Part shown: one piece after another, positions 1 to 9,250 of the stretch | Layout of the letters: the number at the start of each line of letters is the position of its first letter | Position numbering within the stretch: the stretch's first letter is position 1 | Assembly (NCBI GenBank): GCA_003978665.1 | Contig: QNYQ01000015.1 | Coordinates: forward strand, 1 to 34,314 | Length of the DNA stretch: 34,314 bases | DNA from: Hyperthermus sp. | GTDB lineage: Archaea; Thermoproteota; Thermoprotei_A; Sulfolobales; Pyrodictiaceae | Reading direction: 5' to 3' | Position numbers and translations under genes: made by a program | Notes under the pieces: generated by a model | Database searches by the model: none | Told to the model about the DNA's origin: nothing | What the model saw: the letters and a program-made list of their open reading frames with translations, nothing else

Positions 1-92
1 CGCCAACAATTCCACGTTCTATCCGAGGCGGATACTGCGGCCCCTCCACTACTTCAAACAAGATACTAATCCTCTGCACCCCGCCCCAGCAG

Positions 93-533
93 ATGAAGCC
101 TGGGGGTCGAGGAGTGGTGGGGTTAGAGGCTGCCATTCCCGGCCATGCCTCAGAGAAGGATTGGGCGCGTAGGCTTCAATCATGGCTTGGTAGGAGAGGG
201 TTTAGTTTTGAGGCGGAGGGCGAGGCTACGAGGATAAGGCTCGAGAATGGCGTGTATGTTGAGGTGTCGGAGGCTTCCGGCGGCGATGGGTTTGAGGTAG
301 TTGTTACAGTACCTCTCCCAGTAACAGCTGAGGAGGCATCGATGGCGGAGAGTGTGAGGGAGGGGTTAGGGATTGCCCTCTCGCTTGGAGTGAGGCTACG
401 CTATGAGCTGGACGACAGTATGCCCGACTACCCGCTTCTAAGGGTTATCGCGCCCTACCGCGACCCCTACAAGCTCGTTGATAAACTCATAGAGGTGCTT
501 GAGCCCCTGTCCCCGGCGGGGCGCAGCGACTAG
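93..533 (+). CDS. conserved hypothetical protein
   Basis: 146-aa ORF on the coding-dense strand, directly upstream of and co-oriented with the CDP-alcohol phosphotransferase; no family recognised. Confidence 0.6.
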   Translation: MKPGGRGVVGLEAAIPGHASEKDWARRLQSWLGRRGFSFEAEGEATRIRLENGVYVEVSEASGGDGFEVVVTVPLPVTAEEASMAESVREGLGIALSLGVRLRYELDDSMPDYPLLRVIAPYRDPYKLVDKLIEVLEPLSPAGRSD

Positions 534-567
534 TCGCGGAGTACTGTCCAGCTCCAAGCATTCATGG

Positions 568-1167
568 ATGGTGCTGGCAGGCTTGATCACTAGGCTGAGG
601 CCCTACGTGTCTAGGCTCCTCTCAATCATAGCAAAACCCCTGGCCGTACTTCCAGCAGACTTTTACAGTTTCCTAAGCCTGGGAGTGCTGGTCCTCTACC
701 TTCACGCATCAGTATCCCACCAGTATCCCAGAGCCCTATTCTTCTTCGGCCTGAGTGCGCTGCTTGACGCGGTTGATGGAGCTGTAGCTAGGCTTCGAGG
801 GGAGGCTGGGCCGCGCGGGGGCTATGTTGACAGCCTGGTAGACAGGCTATGCGATGCGGGCTATGTTGCAGGCTTCATCTTAATGGGCCTCCCACTATGG
901 CCTTCCTACCTGCTTCTTACGGGAAGCTTCCTTGTAAGCTATTCAAGAGCGAGGTATGAGAGTTTTGCTGGTAGGGGTATGGAGGGCTATGGGCTGATGG
1001 AGAGGGGAGATAGAATAATTGCGTTCACGGTGATATTGGTGTTGATGGTTCTGGGTAGAGGTAGGCTAGCTAGCCTGGTCCTCTCAATCGTGGCTGCTCT
1101 AGTCTGGTTCACTTTCATTCAGCGTCTTCTAAAGGGGCTTCAGGACCTACCGCGGCGCCTCAAGTGA
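568..1167 (+). CDS. CDP-alcohol phosphatidyltransferase family protein (archaetidylinositol-phosphate synthase-like)
   Basis: Motif DAVDGAVARLRGEAGPRGGYVDSLVDR matches the D-G-x2-A-R-x8-G-x3-D-x3-D signature; hydrophobic helices. ORF opens at 499 but in-frame ATG 568 avoids overlap with the upstream ORF. Confidence 0.88.
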   Translation: MVLAGLITRLRPYVSRLLSIIAKPLAVLPADFYSFLSLGVLVLYLHASVSHQYPRALFFFGLSALLDAVDGAVARLRGEAGPRGGYVDSLVDRLCDAGYVAGFILMGLPLWPSYLLLTGSFLVSYSRARYESFAGRGMEGYGLMERGDRIIAFTVILVLMVLGRGRLASLVLSIVAALVWFTFIQRLLKGLQDLPRRLK

Positions 1168-1175
1168 TTTTTGCC
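1165..1175 (+). terminator. T-tract putative archaeal terminator
   Basis: TGATTTTTG directly at the stop codon of the 568-1167 gene. Confidence 0.3.
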
Positions 1176-1205
1176 CGAGAAGCCGGTGTTGATGCAGGCA
1201 ACTAC

Positions 1206-1616
1206 CTAATTCTTCTTGTGCAGTAGTTCGCTCACCATTCTCTTAAGCTCTTCATCATCTATTACCCCAACTATAGCATCAACACGCCTACCCCTAACGA
1301 AAAACACTGTGGTAGGTGTTGCCATAACGCCCACCTCAAATGCTGCCTCTGGAACCATGTAAGCGTCTACTTCAATGAATCGAGGCTCTCCCCCTTTCCG
1401 AGCGAACTCTTCAGCCACACTGTAGAATATGGGCTTATAGACCATGCATGCAGTGCAGGTGGGTGTAGTATATAGGGCTACCACGCGCTCCTCCCCCATC
1501 ACCATCCTGCGGTATGACATGTAGTCCGTTATGTATGATACTATGCCTTTATCGCGTAGTCTCGCCACGTACTCCTCGTAGGGGCTGGTATAGAGGGGGT
1601 CGTAGTAGCCGGCCAT
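1206..1616 (-). CDS. thioredoxin-like fold protein
   Basis: TTPTCTACMVYKPIF CxxC active site and a downstream ATPT cis-Pro segment. Confidence 0.8.
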   Translation of the reverse strand: MAGYYDPLYTSPYEEYVARLRDKGIVSYITDYMSYRRMVMGEERVVALYTTPTCTACMVYKPIFYSVAEEFARKGGEPRFIEVDAYMVPEAAFEVGVMATPTTVFFVRGRRVDAIVGVIDDEELKRMVSELLHKKN

Positions 1617-1752
1617 GCTCTCTCCGGGATGGGTGAGGCGAGGAACTGGCTCGCCTCTATTAACCTGGGCTACGTGGCTTTCATTGTATGTGGTGGCCGG
1701 AGCCTTTACATTCAGTACTGATACCGACCATTCTGGCCTAAATGAAGCACCG

Positions 1753-3504
1753 TTATCTGCTCCACCAGGCTGGCCTAGAGCAGCGTCTTACTCCTCCCCT
1801 GCTGGCACTGCATGCTGATATGCTGTAGGCGTAGAGTAGACTGTTCCGTTTCTCCAGGCTCCTCATTTGCTCTATCTTTCTCTCCGGCGGCCTCCACACT
1901 CTCCTTCTCTCCTCGAGCTCTGCTGCATCCACGCCTATGTCGAGTTTACCTCTCTCAGCATCTATCAATATCTCATCGCCGTCACGTACCAGGGCTATCG
2001 GGCCTTTAGCTGCTGCTTCAGGGGAGACGTGGCCTATCATTAGTCCCCTCGTGGCGCCACTGAATCTTCCATCAGTTACAACCGAGACTTCGGAGCCTAG
2101 CCCCATCCCGTAGATGATGCTTGTCAACTGTAGCATCTCCCTCATTCCCGGCCCTCCTGCAGGCCCCTCGTATCTTACAATGATCACGGTGTTTGGTTCT
2201 GGCGTGTGTTTACGTACCCAGTCTATGGCTTCTTCCTCGCTGTCGAAGACTTTTGCGTGGCCTTTCATCCTAGTTTTCTCGAGCTTTACCGCCTTTATGA
2301 CTGCGCCTTCGGGGGCTAGGCTACCCTTGAGTATGCGCAGTGGGCTGCGCTTGCTTATAGCTTCTTCCAGCCTCTTTATTGCTGGCCCCCGGGGCTCCAT
2401 GTTCTCGGCTACTCTCCTCCACTCCACTCCCTTGGCTGTAGGTGCTAGGCCGTTGAAGGCTTTTGCTCGAAGCAGCTGAGCAACTATTGCTGGCACTCCT
2501 CCAGCCATGTGGAGGTGCTCCATGAAGTATTTGCCGCCGGGCTCTATGTCGCCTATCCAGGGCGTCTTTGAGAATATCTCCTCAACCTCACCTACTCCCA
2601 TGTCCTGTCCAGCCTCCTCGGCCACAGCGAGGAGATGCAGCACAGTGTTTGTGGAGCCTCCGAGGGCGGCATCAACGTGCAGGGCATTGGCTAGACTCTC
2701 CTCTGTGAGAAACATCTCAGCCCTCCATCCCTTCAGGGCAGCCTTTACTATAAGCGCCCCAGTCTCCCTCGCCGCCCAGAGGCGCTTACTGTTGACTGCT
2801 GGGATGGTTGATGTGCCGGGTAGTATGAAGCCCATTGCCTCAGCAGCAACAGCCATAGTGTTAGCGGTGTAGAGGCCGGCGCAGCTTCCGGGGCCTGGCA
2901 GCGCCTCCTCCTCGAAGGCTCGGAGAGAGCTCTCTGAAAGCCTCCCACGCATATACTGGCCCACGGCCTCGAATACATGGCCAAGACCGACCAGGCAGGA
3001 GCCGTTACATTCACCGATCCTCCCGGCAAGCATGGGGCCGCCATTAACAATGTAGACTGGTATTTCCTCCCTCAGCCTAGCGGCAGCAATCAACGCGCCA
3101 GGCAGCATCTTGTCGCAGGAGGTGACAACAACCAACCCGTCAACCCGGTGGGCTTCAGCAAACGCCTCGATAGTGTCTGCCACGAGCTCTCTTGAGGGCA
3201 AGCTAAACCTCATTCCCTCATGGCCCATAGCTATACCGTCACATATGGAAAGCGTCTGCCCAAATACTGGTATGCCCCCAGCCTGGTAAACCCCCTCACC
3301 AACAGCCTGAGCCACCCTCTCCAAGTGGACATGGCCCGGCACTATGCTAGAGTAGGTGTAGACTATGCCTATGAGAGGCTTACTTAAGTCCCTAACGTCG
3401 CTCGGCGAGAGGCCGGAGGCAACCATGAGGCTGCGGTGCGGGGCCCTCTCAGCCCCCTCGCGAATAGTCCTGCTTCTGAGGGTCTGGCCCAAAACATTGG
3501 GCAC
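1753..3504 (-). CDS. ilvD: dihydroxy-acid dehydratase
   Basis: 583 aa; [27 protein letters not shown] and [11 protein letters not shown] motifs; follows ilvC. Confidence 0.96.
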   Translation of the reverse strand: MPNVLGQTLRSRTIREGAERAPHRSLMVASGLSPSDVRDLSKPLIGIVYTYSSIVPGHVHLERVAQAVGEGVYQAGGIPVFGQTLSICDGIAMGHEGMRFSLPSRELVADTIEAFAEAHRVDGLVVVTSCDKMLPGALIAAARLREEIPVYIVNGGPMLAGRIGECNGSCLVGLGHVFEAVGQYMRGRLSESSLRAFEEEALPGPGSCAGLYTANTMAVAAEAMGFILPGTSTIPAVNSKRLWAARETGALIVKAALKGWRAEMFLTEESLANALHVDAALGGSTNTVLHLLAVAEEAGQDMGVGEVEEIFSKTPWIGDIEPGGKYFMEHLHMAGGVPAIVAQLLRAKAFNGLAPTAKGVEWRRVAENMEPRGPAIKRLEEAISKRSPLRILKGSLAPEGAVIKAVKLEKTRMKGHAKVFDSEEEAIDWVRKHTPEPNTVIIVRYEGPAGGPGMREMLQLTSIIYGMGLGSEVSVVTDGRFSGATRGLMIGHVSPEAAAKGPIALVRDGDEILIDAERGKLDIGVDAAELEERRRVWRPPERKIEQMRSLEKRNSLLYAYSISACSASRGGVRRCSRPAWWSR

Positions 3505-3521
3505 CTCAAGCGAGAAAAGCT

Positions 3522-4511
3522 CTAGGCCTCGTGAAATATTATCTTACGGAGCCTCGCCCCAACCTCCTCAATACTGTGCCTCCTCATCTCATCCATTAGC
3601 TTAGATAGCCTCTGCATGCCCCCCTCATACTCCTTAACCCACTCCCTAGCAAACTCCCCACTCCTAACCCTCTCAGCAGCCCTCCTCATGTTCTCTTTAA
3701 CCCTCTCATCAATGACCTGGGGGCCCACCGTGAGCCCGCCGTATCGGGCTGTCACAGAGACTCTCTCAAGCATGCCGGTTATACCATACCTCCATATGAG
3801 GTCCATTATCAGCTTCGCCTCGTTCAAGACCTCGAAGTAGGCTACTTCAGGCTGATAGCCCAGCTCAACCAAGGTCTCAAACCCCTTTCTTATCAACTCC
3901 ATTAGCCCGCCCACGAGAACGGTCTGCTCGCCTATAAGGTCGGTCTCAGTCTCCTCCCTAAACGTGGTCTTTATCACGCCAGCCCTCGTGGCGCCAATAC
4001 CCTTAGCCAGCGCGAGTACAGTGTCCCATGCACTACCGCTAGCATCCTGGTAAACAGCTACAAGCGCAGGGACGCCGCGGCCAGCCAGGTACTCCTCCCT
4101 CACCAGCTGGCCAGGACCCTTAGGGGCAACCATTACCACATCAACACTAGAAGGCGGCTTTATCAAGCCATAATGTATGGTAAACCCATGAGCGAAATCC
4201 AGGGTCACCCCATCCCTCAGATTAGGCTCTATCTGCTCCCTCCACACCTTGGGCTGAACCATGTCAGGTAAGAGAACCATCACCACATCAGCTATCTTCA
4301 CGGCCTCCGGTATACTGAGCGTCTTCATACCATCCTCAACAGCCCTCTTCCAGCTAGGCCCTCCAGGCCTAACCCCCACCACAACATTAAGCCCGCTGTC
4401 CCTAAGGTTGAGAGCCTGCGCTCTACCCTGACTACCATAACCTATGACCGCAATAGTCTTACCCTTAAGAGGCTCAAGAGAAGCCTCCCTATCACCTATA
4501 ATCTCAGCCAA
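3522..4511 (-). CDS. ilvC: ketol-acid reductoisomerase
   Basis: [21 protein letters not shown] dinucleotide-binding motif, [16 protein letters not shown] start. Confidence 0.97.
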   Translation of the reverse strand: MAEIIGDREASLEPLKGKTIAVIGYGSQGRAQALNLRDSGLNVVVGVRPGGPSWKRAVEDGMKTLSIPEAVKIADVVMVLLPDMVQPKVWREQIEPNLRDGVTLDFAHGFTIHYGLIKPPSSVDVVMVAPKGPGQLVREEYLAGRGVPALVAVYQDASGSAWDTVLALAKGIGATRAGVIKTTFREETETDLIGEQTVLVGGLMELIRKGFETLVELGYQPEVAYFEVLNEAKLIMDLIWRYGITGMLERVSVTARYGGLTVGPQVIDERVKENMRRAAERVRSGEFAREWVKEYEGGMQRLSKLMDEMRRHSIEEVGARLRKIIFHEA

Positions 4512-4572
4512 GCCCAGCCCCCTCTCAAAACACAGTCATGAACCCGGAACTCTTGCAGCCGAAGAGGTGGCA

Positions 4573-4604
4573 CCCAGCCGTACTAGGCTCCGGCGCCGGC
4601 TGGG
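4573..4604 (-). promoter_or_regulatory. GC-rich hairpin in the putative ilvC 5' leader
   Basis: CCCAGCCG-16 nt-CGGCTGGG, 8-bp perfect stem, 62-93 nt upstream of the ilvC start. Confidence 0.4.
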
Positions 4605-4798
4605 CCGCCTACACAGGGGACCCAGCACGGGAAAAACCCTTAACGTAAGCACATCCTCTCCAGCCACCAATACCCCTTACAAGGCTACGCTAGTAGAGGA
4701 GGAGCGTGTCAACGGAGAGGAGCTAGTTTAAGGATCCTAAAACATTGGGGTGCTTATGCATGCTGCTGGAGGCTTTCTCGTACCGTGGCCTTACCCTT

Positions 4799-5074
4799 CT
4801 AGTATGTCTCGGCCTCTAGCGGTTTAAGCAGTCTAGCCTCAACCCTATAGACTTCGGGCATTTTCTCCAGCTTGGCGGCCAGCCATCTCGTCTCGAAGCC
4901 ATCACCTAGTGCTGTTATTCTAACCCTTAGCTTACCTGGCTCGAATGTTGCGTTGAGGGTTTGGTAGCTTAGCTTAGCCCTACGTGCCATGTTGCTTATT
5001 CTCATTAACGCATCTATCCCATTCCACGCCTCTATCTCTAGCTCGTAGAGCCCGTAGACCCTTATCTCACGCAC
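4799..5074 (-). CDS. short ACT-domain-like acetolactate synthase regulatory subunit
   Basis: 91 aa between ilvB and ilvC, same strand; divergent ACT-like pattern (NGIDALMRISNMARRAKLSYQTLNA). Confidence 0.7.
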   Translation of the reverse strand: MREIRVYGLYELEIEAWNGIDALMRISNMARRAKLSYQTLNATFEPGKLRVRITALGDGFETRWLAAKLEKMPEVYRVEARLLKPLEAETY

Positions 5075-5090
5075 TACGAGTCCACCCCCT

Positions 5091-6965
5091 TTAGGAGGCT
5101 TGTGGAATGGGAGCTAGGTATTGTTTAGCTTCTGGATAAACTAGTTCTAGGTCTTCGAGGCCTGGGGGCTTAACCGCGTTGGTCAACCAGTCCCCGGGTT
5201 TAACCCAGGGCAGCACAAGATCCTCGTTGTTGTCTATGTCTATTATCATCACTAGGGGCTCCCTGCTCCTAATGCTCCAGTCAACCCACTTCCTGACCTC
5301 ACCAAGGTCGGAGGGCCTTACAGCCTCGATGTCGTATGCCTCAGCTATCTTCGTGAAGTCTGGTCTTGGAGAGTATTCTGTAGCAACTATTCTCCGATCG
5401 TACAGGTAGATCTGCCAGTGTTTCACAAGCATTAGCGCGCGGTTGTCGAAGATCACTATTGTTATGGGGAGGTTGTAGTCACGTATGAGGGCGAGATTGT
5501 TCATCGTCATCTGGAAGCTCCCATCACCGTCAATGCATATCACTGGCCTATCGCGTGCAGCAACCTTAGCGCCTATTGCGGCGGGTATGCAGAAGCCCAT
5601 GGTACCCAGCCCGGCGCTGGTCAGCCATGTGCCTGGTATGTAGACGTCCCAGTGCTGCTCAGCCCACATCTGGTGGCTTCCCACACCAGTCACCGCTATG
5701 GTATTCTTTGGCGCCACCTCCCGGATTGCTTTCAGCACCTTCCATGGAGCAAACTTGCGCATTCTCCTAGCCCATCGCTCCATTGCAGCCTCGTACCTCC
5801 TCCTTATCTCGAGCAGCCATTCTACGAACTTGCTGTCTCTCCTCGTAACCGAGGGCAGTTCTCGTAGCAGGGCGTTTAGTGCTGCTTTAGCATCAGCAAC
5901 TATCCCTACTTCGGGGGTAACGTTCTTGCCTATCTCGCTGGGGTCACTATCTATGTGTATTATCTTCTTCTCGGCAAGCTCGGGAGAGAACCTGCCAACA
6001 GTACGGTCAGAGAACCTCGTCCCAACAGCTAAGACTACATCCGCGTTTGCCAGCGCAGCATCCGCCTCAAGCCTCCCATGCATGCCGGCAGGCCCCATGA
6101 CTAGAGGATGGTCAGAGGGCACCGCGTTCTTCCCGGGAAGCGTGGTGACTATAGGCGCCTGCAGGATCTCAGCTATCCTCAATACCTGCGTCCAGGCACC
6201 ACTCCAGTAAACCCCGTTACCGACGAGTATGACTGGCCTTAAAGCCGACACGAGCAGCCTCGCCGCCTTCCTTACGGCTTTAATATCGGGTTTTGGTGGC
6301 ACGTACTTGGAGAAGTCTATGGGCAGGTAGGCGTGCTCATCGCTTGGGACGTAATGCTTCAGCTGTATGTCACGTGGGAAGTCTACGAGTGTTGGGCCAG
6401 GCCTCCCCTCGTAGGCCAGCCTGTAGGCCGTGCGTAGTGCGGGACCGGTTTCCTCAGCCCTCTTTATCTGGTAGTTGAACTTTGTTATCGGCGCTGTAAC
6501 CCCGACTATGTCTGTTTCCTGGAAGGCATCGCGGCCGAACACGGCTGTAGGTACCTGGCCCGTGATGGCCAGCATGGGGGCCGAGTCGAAGTATGCGTTA
6601 GCTATGCCGGTTACAAGGTTGGTGGCGCCCGGCCCGCTTGTGGCGAGGGCTACTCCAGGCTTCCCCTTGATCCTACCGTACGCGTCTGCAGCGTGAGCTG
6701 CTCCCTGCTCGTGGCGGAACATGTATATCTCAAAGTCTTCAAGAGCTAGCGCGTCGAAGAAGCCCATTATACTGCCGCCAGTTATCCCGAATACTTCCCT
6801 CACTCCGAGCTCTTTGAGGACGCGTGCCGCGTGATCTACCACGCGAGTTCCATTTACGCCTGCACCTCCGCGACTTCCACTTTCGGCTGCACCTCCACCA
6901 TTTAACCAATGTTTAACAACAAAACCACCTCCAAGCCAGGAGCCAAGAAGCTGCCAGCAAGGCAT
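5091..6965 (-). CDS. ilvB: acetolactate synthase large subunit
   Basis: ELGVREVFGITGG, EQGAAHAADAYGR, ATSGPGATN, GDGSFQM ThDP motif. ORF track opens at 7007; the start is uncertain (ATG 6965 or GTG 6842), see findings. Confidence 0.95.
   Translation of the reverse strand: MPCWQLLGSWLGGGFVVKHWLNGGGAAESGSRGGAGVNGTRVVDHAARVLKELGVREVFGITGGSIMGFFDALALEDFEIYMFRHEQGAAHAADAYGRIKGKPGVALATSGPGATNLVTGIANAYFDSAPMLAITGQVPTAVFGRDAFQETDIVGVTAPITKFNYQIKRAEETGPALRTAYRLAYEGRPGPTLVDFPRDIQLKHYVPSDEHAYLPIDFSKYVPPKPDIKAVRKAARLLVSALRPVILVGNGVYWSGAWTQVLRIAEILQAPIVTTLPGKNAVPSDHPLVMGPAGMHGRLEADAALANADVVLAVGTRFSDRTVGRFSPELAEKKIIHIDSDPSEIGKNVTPEVGIVADAKAALNALLRELPSVTRRDSKFVEWLLEIRRRYEAAMERWARRMRKFAPWKVLKAIREVAPKNTIAVTGVGSHQMWAEQHWDVYIPGTWLTSAGLGTMGFCIPAAIGAKVAARDRPVICIDGDGSFQMTMNNLALIRDYNLPITIVIFDNRALMLVKHWQIYLYDRRIVATEYSPRPDFTKIAEAYDIEAVRPSDLGEVRKWVDWSIRSREPLVMIIDIDNNEDLVLPWVKPGDWLTNAVKPPGLEDLELVYPEAKQYLAPIPQAS
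6843..6896 (-). repeat. two tandem copies of a 27-nt element at the ilvB 5' end
   Basis: Minus strand 6896-6870 GGAGGTGCAGCCGAAAGTGGAAGTCGC, then 6869-6843 GGAGGTGCAGGCGTAAATGGAACTCGC. Confidence 0.85.
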
Positions 6966-6978
6966 GGGTCTCCTTAGG

Positions 6979-7028
6979 GGTTTAAAAGTATTGTCAATAA
7001 TCAACAATTATGATGCCTCTTTTAAACC
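6979..7028. promoter_or_regulatory. divergent ilvB/leuA promoters: TATA-like boxes in a perfect inverted repeat
   Basis: GGTTTAAAAG (6979-6988) and its exact reverse complement CTTTTAAACC (7019-7028) flanking an AT-rich centre. Confidence 0.65.
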
Positions 7029-7038
7029 GCTGCTACCC

Positions 7039-8271
7039 ATGCCCCCGTGTGGAGGCCTTCCCCGAGCCCTTCCCCCGCGACGTGGAGGTGCAGCTGAAAG
7101 TGGAACTCGCATAAGAGTGTTCGATACAACCCTGCGTGACGGAGACCAGATGCCCGGAATAGAGCTTGACGCGTCAGAGAAGATAAGCATCGCAATACTG
7201 CTGGACGAGGCACGTGTAGACATAATAGAGGCGGGCTTCCCGGCGTCCTCGCGCATCGATTATGAGTCTGTGAGGAGCATTAAAAGGGAGGTATCATACT
7301 CCAGGGTTGCCGCACTAGCTAGAGCCAATCCCGACGACGTTGACGCTGCTGCGGCAGCCGAGGCTGATATAATACACGTGTTTATAGCCACGAGCGACAC
7401 GCATATGAGGTATAAGCTTCGCATGTCTCCTGAAGAAGTCATTAGGTCTGCTGTTGATGCCGTGGAGAGGGCTAGAAGCTACGGTGCCTACGTCTTGTTC
7501 TCGGCCGAGGATGCTACGCGCAGCGACCCTGCTTTCCTAGTGAGGGTGTATAAGTCTGTGGTGGCTGCTGGCGCTAAGTACATTAATATTCCAGATACTG
7601 TTGGCACAGCCACTCCCTGGCGTATGGAGTGGCTTGTAGGGCTTGTAAGGTCGAGCTTACCGGGCTATGTGAGCATCGATGTGCACTGCCATAATGACTT
7701 CGGGCTAGCTGTTGCAAACACGCTTGCTGGTGTACGCGCCGGCGCGGATGGTGTGCAGGTTACAGTAAACGGGTTCGGTGAGAGAGGGGGCAACGCTGCC
7801 TTGGAGGAGGTTGTTGCAGCACTACACTTCCTAATGGGCTATAGGACTGGAGTGAGGATGGAGATGCTGACTAAGCTGTCGGGCATGGTGGCTGAAGTCT
7901 TCGGTGTGAAAATGCCCCCCAACAAGCCTGTCACCGGGCTCAACGCGTTCGCGCATGAGGCAGGAATACATGTTCACGGCGTGTTGAAGAACCCGGCAAC
8001 CTATGAGCCTATGCCCCCCGAGGCTGTGGGCAACAGGAGGAGGATAGTCTTGGGCAGGCATAGTGGAAGGGCTGCAGTCGCCTACGCCCTTAAAGCCATG
8101 GGCTATGAGCCCAGCAGCGAGGCGGTAGACTTTGTGCTAGAGAAGTTGAAGGAGGCTGCCCCACGCATAAAGAAGGTTAGCGAAGACATTATAGAGAAGT
8201 GGATGATGGAATACTACTCCCGCAAAATAGGTGCTGCAGGAGATGTCAAGACCGTTATCGCGGCCCGCTAG
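7039..8271 (+). CDS. leuA: 2-isopropylmalate synthase (catalytic domain only)
   Basis: [59 protein letters not shown]; next to leuB and ilv genes. ORF opens at 6964; start uncertain (ATG 7039 or GTG 7117). Confidence 0.87.
   Translation: MPPCGGLPRALPPRRGGAAESGTRIRVFDTTLRDGDQMPGIELDASEKISIAILLDEARVDIIEAGFPASSRIDYESVRSIKREVSYSRVAALARANPDDVDAAAAAEADIIHVFIATSDTHMRYKLRMSPEEVIRSAVDAVERARSYGAYVLFSAEDATRSDPAFLVRVYKSVVAAGAKYINIPDTVGTATPWRMEWLVGLVRSSLPGYVSIDVHCHNDFGLAVANTLAGVRAGADGVQVTVNGFGERGGNAALEEVVAALHFLMGYRTGVRMEMLTKLSGMVAEVFGVKMPPNKPVTGLNAFAHEAGIHVHGVLKNPATYEPMPPEAVGNRRRIVLGRHSGRAAVAYALKAMGYEPSSEAVDFVLEKLKEAAPRIKKVSEDIIEKWMMEYYSRKIGAAGDVKTVIAAR
7084..7110 (+). repeat. third copy of the 27-nt element, at the leuA 5' end
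   Basis: GGAGGTGCAGCTGAAAGTGGAACTCGC; differs from ilvB copy 1 at 2 of 27 positions. Confidence 0.85.
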
Positions 8272-9250
8272 GGTTCTGGTCATACGGGGTGACGGTATAG
8301 GCCCCGAAATCGTGGATGCAGCCCTTAGAGTATTGTCCACGGTGTCAACACGCTGCAATGTTAACATAGAGGTGCTGTTCGGAGAAGCCGGTGACGCTGT
8401 GTCCAAGAAGAGGGGAGATCCCCTCCCCCAGGAAACCATTCGCCTAGCCAGGCAGGCAGACGCTGTGCTCAAAGGCCCCGTAGGCGAGACTGCTGGGAGT
8501 GTAGTGGTGCCTCTGAGGAGGCTCCTCGGAGTTTTTGCTAATCTGCGCCCGGCTCGCAGCTTCCCGGGAGTCGAATCTCTCAAGCCCATAGACCTGCTTA
8601 TTGTCAGGGAGAATCTTGAGGACGTTTATGCTGGCATAGAATGGGAGGTTCCTGGCGCTGCTTTCGCCGTGAAGGTTGTGACTGAGAGGGAGACCGTGAG
8701 GGTTGCTAAGGTTGCCGCGAGCTACGCGTCTAAAAGGAGGGGGCATGTCACTGTTGTCCATAAGGCTAATGTGCTGCGTAAGGCTGACGGCTTGTTTCGG
8801 AGGGTTTCCATAGCGCTCCTGCAGGATAGTGGTGTTGAAGTCGACGAGATGTATGTTGACGCTGCTGCAATGGAGATGGTCCGCAACCCCTCCCGCTTCG
8901 ACGTCATACTTACAATGAACCAGTACGGCGACATTCTCAGCGACCTAGCCGCCCAAGTGTCGGGGAGCCTGGGCTTAGCTCCCTCAGCCAACATAGGTGA
9001 GGACAAGGCATTGTTTGAGCCCGTGCACGGTGCGGCGTGGGATATAGCGGGTAAAAACATAGCCAACCCGACAGCAATGATCCTCTCAGCTGCATGGATG
9101 CTTGACTGGCTAGGCTACACACGGGCCGCCAAGGCTATAGAGAGGGCTGTGGAGGAGACCCTAAAGAGGGGGGAACGCACGCCCGATTTACACGGAACCC
9201 TCGGAACCATGGATTACGCCTCACGTGTCGCATCTAGGGTCACGTGCTAG
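8243..9250 (+). CDS. leuB: 3-isopropylmalate dehydrogenase
   Basis: IRGDGIGPEIV, LKGPVGE, VRENLEDVYAGIE, DILSDLAAQVSGSLGLAPSANIG, FEPVHGAAWDIAGK; overlaps the leuA end. Confidence 0.9.
   Translation: MSRPLSRPARVLVIRGDGIGPEIVDAALRVLSTVSTRCNVNIEVLFGEAGDAVSKKRGDPLPQETIRLARQADAVLKGPVGETAGSVVVPLRRLLGVFANLRPARSFPGVESLKPIDLLIVRENLEDVYAGIEWEVPGAAFAVKVVTERETVRVAKVAASYASKRRGHVTVVHKANVLRKADGLFRRVSIALLQDSGVEVDEMYVDAAAMEMVRNPSRFDVILTMNQYGDILSDLAAQVSGSLGLAPSANIGEDKALFEPVHGAAWDIAGKNIANPTAMILSAAWMLDWLGYTRAAKAIERAVEETLKRGERTPDLHGTLGTMDYASRVASRVTC

Noticed and set aside
4444-4731. 95-aa plus-strand ORF antisense to ilvC and its leader
   Set aside because: Low-complexity composition, overlaps the ilvC start, no family pattern; explained better by a GC-rich leader
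5179-6696. Series of plus-strand ORFs antisense to ilvB (and similar antisense ORFs across ilvD, ilvC, nuo genes)
   Set aside because: Expected shadow ORFs in high-GC coding DNA; opposite frame has clear conserved protein motifs
8573-8590. GTCGAATCTC resembling a tRNA T-loop
   Set aside because: Lies inside leuB coding sequence (FPGVESLKP) with no cloverleaf context
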